In this document: positions 50,867 through 58,883 of the stretch, piece after piece
How positions within the stretch are numbered: position 1 is the stretch's first letter
Layout of the letters: every line of letters begins with the position of its first letter
Assembly: GCF_002080455.1 (NCBI RefSeq)
Contig: NZ_CP020555.1
Span: 5,306,501 to 5,370,500 of the forward strand
Source of the DNA: Streptomyces sp. Sge12
GTDB lineage: Bacteria > Actinomycetota > Actinomycetes > Streptomycetales > Streptomycetaceae
Direction of reading: 5' to 3'
Length of the DNA: 64,000 nt
Notes under the pieces: model-generated
Databases searched by the model: none
Seen by the model: the letters and a program-made list of their open reading frames with translations, nothing else
Told to the model about the DNA's origin: nothing
Position numbers and translations under genes: made by a program

Positions 50867-52596
50867 GCGGCCTCCGCCTCCGTCAGCTGGGAGAGCACGA
50901 TCTCCCGGTAGGTCTCGTTGCCGGCCATCAGCTCGTGGTGGCGTCCCTCGCCCACGACCTGGCCCTCGTCCAGGACGATGATCCGGTCGGCGTCGCGGAT
51001 CGTGGAGACCCGCTGGGCCACGATGACCACGGTCGCCTCCTCGGTCTCGCGGGACAGCGCCGCGCGCAGCGCCGCGTCCGTCGCGTAGTCCAGGGCGGAG
51101 AAGGAGTCGTCGAAGAGGTAGATCTCCGGGCGCTGCACGAGCGTGCGGGCGATGGCCAGACGCTGGCGCTGGCCGCCGGAGACATTCGTTCCGCCCTGGG
51201 CGACGGGGGCCTCCAGGCCACCCTCCAGCGCGGAGACGAACTCCTTGGCCTGGGCCACCTCCAGCGCCTGCCAGAGCTCCTCGTCACTCGCGTCGGGGCG
51301 CCCGTAGCGCAGGTTGGAGGCGATGGTCCCGGAGAACAGGTACGGCTTCTGCGGCACCATGCCGACCGTCTTGGCCAGCAGCTCCGGATCGAGCGCGCGG
51401 ACGTCCTCGCCGTCGACGAGCACCTCGCCGCCGGTCGCGTCGAACAACCGCGGGACCAGGCCCAGCAGTGTGGACTTGCCGCTGCCGGTGGAGCCGATGA
51501 CCGCCGTGGTTTCGCCGGGTCGGGCCACCAGGTCCACCCCGCGCAGCACCGGCGCCTCGGCGCCCGGGTAGCGGAAGTCGGCGCCGCGCAGCTCCAGACG
51601 CCCGCGGCGGGCGAGTTCGCGCACCGGGTCCTTGGGCGGGACCACGCTGGACTCGGTGTCCAGGACCTCCTGGATGCGCTCGCCGCAGACCTCGGCGCGC
51701 GGCACCATCATGAACATGAAGGTGGCCATCATCACGGCCATCACGATCTGCATCAGGTAGGCGAGGAAGGCCGTCAGCTGGCCGATCTCCATGCCGCCGC
51801 TGTCGACGCGCATCGCCCCGAACCAGATCACGGCGACGCTGGAGATGTTCACGACCACGATGACGGTGGGGAACATGTACGCCAGCAGCTTGCCGGCGGC
51901 CAGCGAGACGCCGGTCAGGTCGGCGTTGGCCTCGCGGAAGCGGTCCTTCTCGTAGTCGTCGCGGACGAAGGCGCGGATCACCCGGTTGCCGGTGATCTGC
52001 TCGCGCAGGACCCGGTTCACGGTGTCCAGGCGCGCCTGCATCTGGCGGAACAGCGGCCGCGTCCTGAAGACGATGGCGCCGACCGAGATCCCGAGCACGG
52101 GGACCACCGCGAGCAGGACGCCCGACAGCTTCACGTCGAGCGAGAGCGCCATGGCGATGCCGCCGACGCACATGATGGGGGCCGAGACCATCAGCGTGAA
52201 GGTCATCAGCACCAGCATCTGGACCTGCTGGACGTCGTTCGTCGTACGGGTGATCAGCGAGGGCGCGCCGAACTGGCCGAGCTCCCGCGCCGAGAAGCTC
52301 TGCACGCGGTCGAAGACGGCGGCGCGGACGTCCCGGCCGAAGGCGGCGGCGGTACGGGCCCCGTAGTAGACGGCTCCCACGTTGCAGACGAGCTGGACGA
52401 GGGAGACGCCGAGCATCAGCGCGCCGAAGCGCAGGATGTAGCCGGTGTCACCGTTGACGACACCGTTGTCAATGATGTCGGCGTTGAGGGTGGGCAGGTA
52501 GAGGCTCGCACTGGTCTGCAGCAGCTGCAGCAGGACCAGCACCGCGATGGGTTTGCGGTACGGACGCAGATGCGTCCGCAGAAGTCGTATGAGCAC
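50863..52596 (-). CDS. ABC exporter subunit with degenerate nucleotide site
   Basis: 577 residues, fused type. Seen: six membrane segments, Walker A GSTGSGKST, canonical signature NVSGGQRQR, but Walker B FDDSFSALD has Asp where catalytic Glu is normal, and the switch His is Gln (VAQRVSTI). This is the degenerate half found in heterodimeric exporters such as BmrC/LmrC-like or TM287-like proteins. The start is GTG 52596, seven bases after GGAG; the longer frame to 52677 has no site. First of the two co-translated subunits. Confidence 0.93.
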   Translation of the reverse strand: MLIRLLRTHLRPYRKPIAVLVLLQLLQTSASLYLPTLNADIIDNGVVNGDTGYILRFGALMLGVSLVQLVCNVGAVYYGARTAAAFGRDVRAAVFDRVQSFSARELGQFGAPSLITRTTNDVQQVQMLVLMTFTLMVSAPIMCVGGIAMALSLDVKLSGVLLAVVPVLGISVGAIVFRTRPLFRQMQARLDTVNRVLREQITGNRVIRAFVRDDYEKDRFREANADLTGVSLAAGKLLAYMFPTVIVVVNISSVAVIWFGAMRVDSGGMEIGQLTAFLAYLMQIVMAVMMATFMFMMVPRAEVCGERIQEVLDTESSVVPPKDPVRELARRGRLELRGADFRYPGAEAPVLRGVDLVARPGETTAVIGSTGSGKSTLLGLVPRLFDATGGEVLVDGEDVRALDPELLAKTVGMVPQKPYLFSGTIASNLRYGRPDASDEELWQALEVAQAKEFVSALEGGLEAPVAQGGTNVSGGQRQRLAIARTLVQRPEIYLFDDSFSALDYATDAALRAALSRETEEATVVIVAQRVSTIRDADRIIVLDEGQVVGEGRHHELMAGNETYREIVLSQLTEAEAA

Positions 52597-52742
52597 GCGC
52601 AGGCTCCGGTCGGCATGATCGAGGGGTTCAACCCATATTGAGCCAACCGGCCCTGTGATCCCCACCGGATTTCGCAAAGGCCGGTCAAAAGGACCAAGCC
52701 CGCCCCGACCATCGCCCTAGGGATGCCCCGAGGGGGGTGCCT

Positions 52743-54194
52743 CTAGAACGCCCCGGGGTGGATCTGCTCCCGCGTCGCGATGTACTGCTGGCGCACCCCC
52801 TGCCACGCCGGGAACTCCTCGCCCGGCTCGAAGATCTGGGCCGCGGGGGCCGGCCAGACCGGAGGGGTGTGCGGGGCCAGCGTGCCCTGCGCCACACCGA
52901 GCGCCCAGGCCGCCTGGCGCGCCGCGCCCAGCGCCGCGTAGTCCGCCGGCGCCGGTACGACGACCTGCGTGCCGAACAGCCCCGGAGCCGCGGCCTGTAC
53001 GGCGGGCAGCTCGGCCGCCGCGCCCAGCAGGAACACCCGGCGGATCTCGACCCCGCGCGAGCGCAGCACGTCCAGCGCGTCCACCAGCCCGCACAGCATG
53101 CCCTCGAAGGCGGCCCGGGCCAGGTGCTCCGGCTTCATCGAGTCCCGGCGCAGCCCGGAAAGGGTGCCGGCGCTGTGCGGCAGGTTCGGCGTCCGCTCAC
53201 CCTCCAGGTACGGCAGGAGTACGAGGCCGTGCGCGCCCGGTGTCGACTTCAGCGCGAGCTCGGACAGCCCCTCCAGATCGGTGCCGAGCAGCTCGGCGGT
53301 GCCGCGCAGGGCCCGTACGGCATTGGAGGTGTTCACCACGGGCAGGTGCATGCCGGTGGCGTCGGCCAGGGAGGTGACGAGACCGCCCGGCTCCGACACC
53401 GCCTCATGGTGCACGGCCATCACCGAACCGGAGGCGCCGAGCGAGACCACCGCGTCGCCGGGGCCGAGCCCCAGCCCGAGCGCGGCGGCCATCGTCTCGC
53501 CGGTGCCGGCGGATATCAGCAGCCCCTCGGGGGTGGTCCCGGCGGCATCGGCGGGGCCGAGCACCTCGGGCAGCAGCGCCCGGTGGCCGAGCGCCAGCTC
53601 GACCAGGTCGGGGCGCCAGGTCCCGGTGGCCGCCGACCAATAGCCGGTGCCGGAGGCGCCGCCGCGGTCGGTGGTCCGCCGGGCCGGGCGGCCCAGCAGC
53701 TGCCAGACCAGCCAGTCGTGCGGGGACATCAGCACGGCGATCCGGCGGGCCGCCTCCGGCTCGGTGCGGGCCAGCCAGGCCAGCTTCGCCACCGGCTGCG
53801 CGGCGTGCGGGACCGAGCCCACCGCCTCGACCCAGGACTGCCGGCCGCCGTAGGCCTCGATGAGCTCGGCGGCGGCGACCTGGCCGCGCTTGTCGTTGCC
53901 GACGAGGGCGGGACGCACGAGGCCGCCCTGCGGGTCCAGCGGCAGCAGACCGTGCTGCTGGGCGGAGACCCCTATGGCCTGGACCCCTTCTAGGAGGCCG
54001 CCGCCGGCGGCCTCGCCGAGCGAGAGCAGCCAGGCCTGCGGATCGGTCTCGTGGGGATTCGCGCCGCCGTCCGGTTCGGCCGTGGGCTGCGGATGGGGCG
54101 CGTACCCCTGGCGCAGCACGGCGCCGGTCTCGGTGTCACAGACGACGATGCGTGTGAACGCGGAAGAGCTGTCCAGCCCGGCGACTATCCCCAT
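52743..54194 (-). CDS. FGGY family carbohydrate kinase (xylulokinase-like)
   Basis: 483 residues, two-domain sugar kinase. Seen: GLDSSSAFTRIVVCD in FGGY_N, GVSAQQHGLLPLD (substrate loop), GNDKRGQ, SPHDWLVWQLLG, and in FGGY_C GLLISAGTGETMAAALG and LGASGSVM, AAFEGMLCGLVD. The overall pattern fits xylulokinase, but no isomerase or sugar transporter is nearby, so the substrate is open. Start ATG 54194 with AGAATT six bases upstream. Confidence 0.88.
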   Translation of the reverse strand: MGIVAGLDSSSAFTRIVVCDTETGAVLRQGYAPHPQPTAEPDGGANPHETDPQAWLLSLGEAAGGGLLEGVQAIGVSAQQHGLLPLDPQGGLVRPALVGNDKRGQVAAAELIEAYGGRQSWVEAVGSVPHAAQPVAKLAWLARTEPEAARRIAVLMSPHDWLVWQLLGRPARRTTDRGGASGTGYWSAATGTWRPDLVELALGHRALLPEVLGPADAAGTTPEGLLISAGTGETMAAALGLGLGPGDAVVSLGASGSVMAVHHEAVSEPGGLVTSLADATGMHLPVVNTSNAVRALRGTAELLGTDLEGLSELALKSTPGAHGLVLLPYLEGERTPNLPHSAGTLSGLRRDSMKPEHLARAAFEGMLCGLVDALDVLRSRGVEIRRVFLLGAAAELPAVQAAAPGLFGTQVVVPAPADYAALGAARQAAWALGVAQGTLAPHTPPVWPAPAAQIFEPGEEFPAWQGVRQQYIATREQIHPGAF

Positions 54195-54200
54195 GTGGTG

Positions 54201-54206
54201 AATTCT
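54201..54206 (-). promoter_or_regulatory. -10 box of the FGGY kinase (leaderless)
   Basis: AGAATT on the minus strand ends six bases before ATG 54194 (or CAGAAT with seven). Confidence 0.35.
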
Positions 54207-54301
54207 GCCGCACGCGGGGCCGGTCTCGACCGTTGCGGAGCCCCCGGAACCTCATGGATCCCGTGGGCTCCGACACGCGGACCTGCCCGTCGGGGCACCC
54301 C

Positions 54302-54604
54302 CTAGGTGTTGGTGGTGCCCCAGTCGTCGTCGGCGGCGCCGTTGACCCGGTCGCGCAGGCCCCGTACCCGCCCGGCGATCGAGTCGGGGACGGCGTCGCC
54401 GACCTTCTGGCTCACTGCCGTGAACGCCTTGCCGGCGAACTCGCGCCCGGTCTGGCCGGCGGTCTCGGCGGCGTTGCGCACCGCGGGGTTCTGCGCGATC
54501 TGTTGTGCGGACTTCCGCAGCTGCTCGTAGCGCTCGCGTCCGGCCCGGGTCCCGAGCACGTACCCGAGGGCCAGTCCGACCACGAACGTGACCTTGTACC
54601 GCAT
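54302..54604 (-). CDS. YtxH-like small membrane-associated protein
   Basis: 100 residues. Seen: N-terminal hydrophobic segment with a glycine-rich turn (VVGLALGYVLGTRAGRERYEQLR), then a charged, likely coiled helix region. This resembles YtxH/general-stress proteins. The start is ATG 54604; AAGGG lies eight bases upstream and covers the alternative GTG at 54613. Function unknown. Confidence 0.75.
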   Translation of the reverse strand: MRYKVTFVVGLALGYVLGTRAGRERYEQLRKSAQQIAQNPAVRNAAETAGQTGREFAGKAFTAVSQKVGDAVPDSIAGRVRGLRDRVNGAADDDWGTTNT

Positions 54605-54749
54605 GCCTGTCACCCTTCGTCGTGTGGTGCCCGGCCTGCTGGTGAAACCGATTGGCGGAGCACCCCCCTGCTTGCGCTAATCTATGACTCGCAACGGGCA
54701 CTCGCCCCCCGGCAAGGCCGGAGGTGGGCTGTTCGATGCACCGCAGCAA

Positions 54750-54822
54750 TCCCCTGTAGCTCAATTGGCAGAGCAGCCGGCTGTTAACCGGCAGGTTACT
54801 GGTTCGAGTCCAGTCGGGGGAG
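54750..54822 (+). tRNA. tRNA-Asn (GTT)
   Basis: 73 nt with a seven-base acceptor (TCCCCTG with CGGGGGA), D-arm GTAGCTCAATTGGCAGAG, anticodon GTT at 54783-54785 in CTGTTAA, T-arm GGTTCGAGTCC. CCA is not encoded. First of two tandem copies. Confidence 0.97.
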
Positions 54823-54827
54823 CGCGG

Positions 54828-54900
54828 TCCCCTGTAGCTCAATTGGCAGAGCATTCGGCTGTTAACCGGAGGGTTGCTGGTTCGAGTCCAGCCGGGGGAG
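54828..54900 (+). tRNA. tRNA-Asn (GTT), second copy
   Basis: 73 nt, five bases after the first, same acceptor, anticodon GTT at 54861-54863. The anticodon stem and variable region differ slightly from copy 1 (TTCGGC...GCCGG versus GCCGGC...GCCGG), but pairing is kept. No encoded CCA. Confidence 0.97.
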
Positions 54901-54908
54901 CAAGGAAG

Positions 54909-54943
54909 AAGAAGAGGGCCCCGAGGGGTCCTCTTCTTTTCTT
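54909..54943 (+). terminator. Terminator after the tRNA-Asn pair
   Basis: Stem AAGAAGAGGGCCC with GGGTCCTCTTCTT (one G-U pair), then TTTTCTTTG. AT-rich base, strong intrinsic terminator. Confidence 0.9.
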
Positions 54944-55090
54944 TGTCACCCCGTCCGGGAACCGGGCAGCCCTCAGCGCGGTCTCTCTGAACAGGCGAAG
55001 CCGATCATGCGAGGCATCCGAGGCAGGAGATCGTATGAGCGGCTATGCTGCGGCAGACGGCGCGCACACGTGTACGCGCCACGCCGTGAA

Positions 55091-55164
55091 GGGGCGGTAG
55101 CTCAGCCGGTTAGAGCAGCGGACTCATAATCCGTCGGCCGTGGGTTCGAGTCCCACCCGCCCCA
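55091..55164 (+). tRNA. tRNA with CAT anticodon (elongator Met or Ile2)
   Basis: 74 nt, acceptor GGGGCGG with CCGCCCC, discriminator A, anticodon CAT at 55125-55127 in CTCATAA, T-arm GGTTCGAGTCC. CCA not encoded. The loop CTCATAA is shared by E. coli elongator tRNA-Met and tRNA-Ile2, so identity depends on whether TilS modifies C34. Not the initiator, because the acceptor starts with a paired G. Confidence 0.93.
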
Positions 55165-55192
55165 CCGCACACCAGGTGTGCAGAAACGATCT

Positions 55193-55212
55193 GACCAGGG
55201 ATCTCCCTGGTC
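55193..55212. terminator. Hairpin after the CAT tRNA
   Basis: GACCAGGGA/TCCCTGGTC, 9-bp arms, two-base centre. Could help terminate or process the tRNA transcript. Confidence 0.4.
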
Positions 55213-55235
55213 GTGCGAGTCGCTACGGTGATCCT

Positions 55236-55258
55236 GGCGGCCCCTCGGGGCCGCCTTT
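55236..55258 (+). terminator. Terminator after the CAT tRNA
   Basis: GGCGGCCCC/GGGGCCGCC stem (55236-55244 with 55247-55255), followed by TTT. Confidence 0.75.
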
Positions 55259-55909
55259 CGCGTTCCGGGGGACAGACGGAGGGGCGGGCATCCGCCCGCT
55301 TCGCCGGAGTGTTGCTGATCACAGCCGGGAGCCCACGGGCGCCCCTGGTGCCGGGAGGGCCCCGCGGGGAGGCGGCCCGCACGGAGAGGGCTCACCGAGG
55401 CTGCTGACCGCCGGTCAGGGCCGCCCGCGGTAGCCGTGCACGGCGGGGAGACCGGGGGCCTGGTGTCCGGGGCTGCCGCGCCGTCACCCGCGGCATGGTC
55501 AACACCAGTGGCCCCTTCACCCGGAAGCGGCAGGAGCGGCATTCCGGGCCGCGGAGAACGCCTTCGGAGGTGGCGCGCCGGAACGCGAGCGGGGTGGGTG
55601 CAGACCCGGCGCGAGGAGCTCGGGCGGCTCCGTCGGCGCCTGCTGTCGCCCTTCGCCGGGGCCCCCGGCCCACACGCAGTGCGGGAGCGTGCCGGAAGGG
55701 GCGCTGAGCGGCGTCTGCCCGGCAGTTCGAGGGCGGCCGGGCCCTTCCGGTCGGGACGGACGCTCACCGCTGACCGCCGCCATCGGCCCGGCCGCCCGCT
55801 TCGGGGCAGCCGGGCCGCCGCAGGTCGAGGAGATCGCTTGCGGGCGCGGCGTCACGGCCCCGCTCCCGGGGTGCGTGACCTGCGCGCAGCAGGGGCGGAC
55901 GGGGAGGCG
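55259..55909. other. 650-bp region with no convincing gene
   Basis: Open frames exist on both strands, as expected at this GC content. None has the family resemblance, start signal or third-position bias of a gene. No tRNA or structured RNA recognised beyond the hairpins above. Downstream end of the acyltransferase gene lies at the right. Confidence 0.4.
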
Positions 55910-57160
55910 TCAGACCCGGACGGTCGTCGGCCGTTGCCCGGCGGCTTCGGTCGGCGCCGGTGCACCCGGCTGGAAGCCGCCTCCCGCCGCGGGTCCGGCG
56001 GACGCGGGAGTGCCGCCCGCCCGGAGTTCGGCCAGGCCCGAGCTGATCCCGCGCTTCAGCAGCCGCGAGAGCGGGCGTTCGACGATCCGGTGCACCAGAT
56101 AGGCGGCCACGAGCATGCCCACCGTGACCAGCCCGACCAGGGGCCACTTCGGGATCCGGTCGTGGAGCAGCCTGATGGCCGTCCAGCCGATCGCCTCGTG
56201 CAGCAGGTACAGGGGGTACGTGAGGGAGCCGGCGACCGTCAGCCAGCGCCAGCGGATGCGGGAGAGCCAGCCCAGCGACACCGCGGCCATCACCGCGTAG
56301 CAGAGCAGGATCATCGCGTAGGCGGGCCAGGCCGGCAGGTGCCGGCCGCCGAGCGCCGCGTCGATCGCGCGCTGGTGGTCGCGGGCGTAGATGAGGGACA
56401 GCGCCAGGCTGACGCCGATGATCGCCCAGAGCAGCAGGGTCGGCCGGAAGCGGTACATCAGGTAGAAGGCGAGGCCGGCGATGAAGAACGAGGAGATCCA
56501 GGGCATCGTGATCACCTGGAGGGGGCCCCACTCCATCGCGACACTGCCCAGTCCCGCCACCGTCCACAGCATGCAGAAGGCGATGACGCGGCGGTAGGTG
56601 AGGCCCTGCCGGACGACGAGACAGAACAGCAGGTAGAAGCAGAGCTCGTACCAGAGCGTCCAGTACGAGGCGTCCACGTTGGTGATGTGCATCGCACCCT
56701 GAAGCATGGTCAGGTTCGCCAGCACCTCGTGCGCGTGCAGTGGCTGGACCACCATCGGCCACAGCGTCAGCACGCCGGTGGTCGCCAGCACCCCGAACCA
56801 GTAGGCCGGGTACAGGCGTACGACCCGGGACGTGAAGAAGTCGCCGAGCCCCCGGCCCCAGGTGCTCATGCCGATCACGAAACCGCTGATCAGGAAGAAC
56901 AGGCTGACGCCCGTCCACATGTAGGCCCCGAACTTGGAGGCCAGCGGGAAGACATGGGCGATCGGGCGCGACCATGCGTTGCCCGCCCCGGCGGCGGCGC
57001 CGCCGTAACCGACGTAGTGGTGGAACACCACCATCAGCGCGGCCAGGATGCGCAGTCCGTCCAGCACCACGAGGCGTCCGCCGGCCCGCGCGTTCCGCCT
57101 GCGGCCGCCGCGGGCGGCCGCGGAGGGTATGCCCCGGGCAGGCTGATTCGTGGGCTCCAC
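55910..57160 (-). CDS. Acyltransferase family membrane protein (acyltransferase-3, OafA-like)
   Basis: 416 residues with about ten hydrophobic segments. Seen: VVLDGLRILAALMVVFHHYVGYG with the acyltransferase-3 Arg and HH motif at the N-terminus, GVSLFFLISGFVIG and the PAYWFG turn. Transfers acyl groups to sugars, lipids or antibiotics in relatives. The start is GTG 57160, five bases after GGGGGAAA; longer starts add an unlike extension. The C-terminal 50 residues are Ala/Gly/Pro-rich. Confidence 0.92.
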   Translation of the reverse strand: MEPTNQPARGIPSAAARGGRRRNARAGGRLVVLDGLRILAALMVVFHHYVGYGGAAAGAGNAWSRPIAHVFPLASKFGAYMWTGVSLFFLISGFVIGMSTWGRGLGDFFTSRVVRLYPAYWFGVLATTGVLTLWPMVVQPLHAHEVLANLTMLQGAMHITNVDASYWTLWYELCFYLLFCLVVRQGLTYRRVIAFCMLWTVAGLGSVAMEWGPLQVITMPWISSFFIAGLAFYLMYRFRPTLLLWAIIGVSLALSLIYARDHQRAIDAALGGRHLPAWPAYAMILLCYAVMAAVSLGWLSRIRWRWLTVAGSLTYPLYLLHEAIGWTAIRLLHDRIPKWPLVGLVTVGMLVAAYLVHRIVERPLSRLLKRGISSGLAELRAGGTPASAGPAAGGGFQPGAPAPTEAAGQRPTTVRV

Positions 57161-57317
57161 GTGACTTTCCCCCAGGGTTCCGAGTTGCCCCGGACCTCTT
57201 GGCGGTGGACTGGTTCGGTCTACGCGGCGAACGGGGATGCTCGGGGGATTGTAGACCAAGTGCGCCCTGCACGCAGGGGCGTCAAGGGCGCCCTCGACCA
57301 GGCCCCGGCGCCACCGC

Positions 57318-57349
57318 CGTGCCCCGGGCCGATGGCTGCCCGGGGCACG
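57318..57349. terminator. Hairpin between YbdK and acyltransferase
   Basis: 11-bp arms CGTGCCCCGGG/CCCGGGGCACG (57318-57328 with 57339-57349). In the 351-bp gap between the two minus-strand genes, which otherwise shows no coding sequence. Confidence 0.55.
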
Positions 57350-57460
57350 TCCGGACAGGTGGGAGCGGGCGCAGGCGGACGGGTCCCGACGCAATGCGTG
57401 CACTCCGGCTTCGGACAGAACGGGACCGACGGGGCGGTCCGGGGGCGGCCGCACGGGGTG

Positions 57461-57493
57461 AGCCGCGGGCGAGAGCTCTTCTCACCCGCGGCT
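57461..57493 (-). terminator. Terminator after YbdK gene
   Basis: Stem AGCCGCGGG with CCCGCGGCT extended by GAGA/TCTC across one mismatch. Starts 19 bp after the YbdK stop on the minus strand. Confidence 0.6.
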
Positions 57494-57511
57494 GCCGCAT
57501 GCGCAGGAGGG

Positions 57512-58669
57512 TCAGAAGTCCTCCGTCTCGTCCGTGAGGTGGCGCAGGACGTCCGTCAGGTCCTGGCGCCGGGCGAACGCCACGCGCTGGCGGTGGGCGC
57601 CCGAGCCGTCGCGCAGGAGGCCCGCCAGGGTCTTGGCCGCGTGGTCGAGGTCGCCCGTCGCCGCCAGTTCCGGAGCGACCAGGTCCAGCAGGGCCTCCGC
57701 CAGGTCCGCCGCCGGGAGTTCCGTCCCCGTGTACGGATCGAGGCCGAAGCCCTCCAGGCCGTCGTGGGCCGCCCGCCAGCGCGCGAGACGCAGTACGTCG
57801 TCCCGTACGGCCGGCTCGGGACGCCGCTCGGCGATCTCGCGCAGCGCCGTCGAGACCAGTGCGCGGGCCAGTTCGGCCTGGAGGACGGCCGAATCGATGT
57901 CCGGTGACATGTCGGGCGCCCGGATCTCGAGCGTCGGCCAGTGCCCGGAGGGGCGGAGGTCCCAATAGACCATCTTGGTGTCCAGGGCCGCCCCCGAGCC
58001 GAGCAGGGTCTGAACCGAACGCCGGAAGTGGGCCGTGGACGTGAAGTGCGGGGGCAGGCCCGCCGAGGGCCAGCCCGACCAGGCCATCGCCCGCCAGCTG
58101 GCGTGACCGGTGTCACGGCCGCCCCAGAACGGCGAGTTGGCGGCCAGCGCGATCAGCGTGGGCAGCCAGGGTCTGATCCGGTTGGACACGGCCACTGCCG
58201 TGTCCACGTCGAGCGTGCCGATGTGGACGTGGCGGCCGCAGCTGACGAGGGTGTCGGTGAGCGCGCCGAAGCGGCGGTGCTGCTCGCGCTGGCGCGGCTC
58301 GTCGTCGGTCAGGTGCAGCGGCCCCTCCACGGCGACGACCGGCGAGGGGGCGGCCAGCAACCGGCAGCCGTGGGCCCGGGCGGCCCGGCCGAGGGTGCGC
58401 CGCAGTGCGGCGAGCTCGGCGCGCAGTGCGGCGGCCGAGTGGGCTATCGGGGTGGATATCTCCACCTGGTAGCGGGTGCCCTCGGGGTGCAGCTCGCCGG
58501 GCAGCCCGCCGGCCGTCGCGAGGACCAGCGGGGCGGCGGGGACCACCCGGAAGGTGCGGGCGTCGACGAGCAGGAACTCCTCCTCGACACCGACGGTGAG
58601 GGGAACGGTGGGGGGCACCGTGTTCTGCGTCGTGCCGGTGCTCGTGGTGCTGTTGCCAGGTTCGATCAC
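57512..58669 (-). CDS. YbdK-like carboxylate-amine ligase (glutamate-cysteine ligase family 2)
   Basis: 385 residues. Seen: TVGVEEEFLLVDART (ATP-binding Glu cluster), YQVEISTPIAHS, CGRHVHIGT with metal-ligand His, MVYWDLRPSGHWPTLEIRAPD, all family motifs. Members join a carboxylate to an amine using ATP; some are weak gamma-glutamylcysteine synthetases, but the natural substrate is unclear. Start GTG 58669, four bases after GGGAGG. Divergent from an MFS gene. Confidence 0.93.
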   Translation of the reverse strand: MIEPGNSTTSTGTTQNTVPPTVPLTVGVEEEFLLVDARTFRVVPAAPLVLATAGGLPGELHPEGTRYQVEISTPIAHSAAALRAELAALRRTLGRAARAHGCRLLAAPSPVVAVEGPLHLTDDEPRQREQHRRFGALTDTLVSCGRHVHIGTLDVDTAVAVSNRIRPWLPTLIALAANSPFWGGRDTGHASWRAMAWSGWPSAGLPPHFTSTAHFRRSVQTLLGSGAALDTKMVYWDLRPSGHWPTLEIRAPDMSPDIDSAVLQAELARALVSTALREIAERRPEPAVRDDVLRLARWRAAHDGLEGFGLDPYTGTELPAADLAEALLDLVAPELAATGDLDHAAKTLAGLLRDGSGAHRQRVAFARRQDLTDVLRHLTDETEDF

Positions 58670-58883
58670 TACGCCTCCCTGGACATACGAGTCTTTTCAT
58701 CATGAGCTGAACCCGAGGTGAGGAGCGCACGTCGATTCAGTCAAATGTCCGGTGATAGTGGCGAGTTACCGGCAAAAGGCCGCCCGCGCCGAAAGTCCGG
58801 AGTCGGGTGTGGCGACTGTTGCCGGTGTGTGAAGCGGCGAAAAATCCCCGGGGGTGCGCAGCGGCCGGTGGTTATCATCCGCT
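58670..58883. promoter_or_regulatory. Divergent promoter region YbdK / MFS
   Basis: 214 bp; AT-richer stretch 58680-58850 with several TTTTC/GAAAA patches. TATCAT (58873-58878) sits five bases before GTG 58884. Confidence 0.4.

Noticed and set aside
55259..55909. Small genes in the gap before the acyltransferase
   Set aside because: Frames are open on both strands with no bias, start signal or recognisable product.
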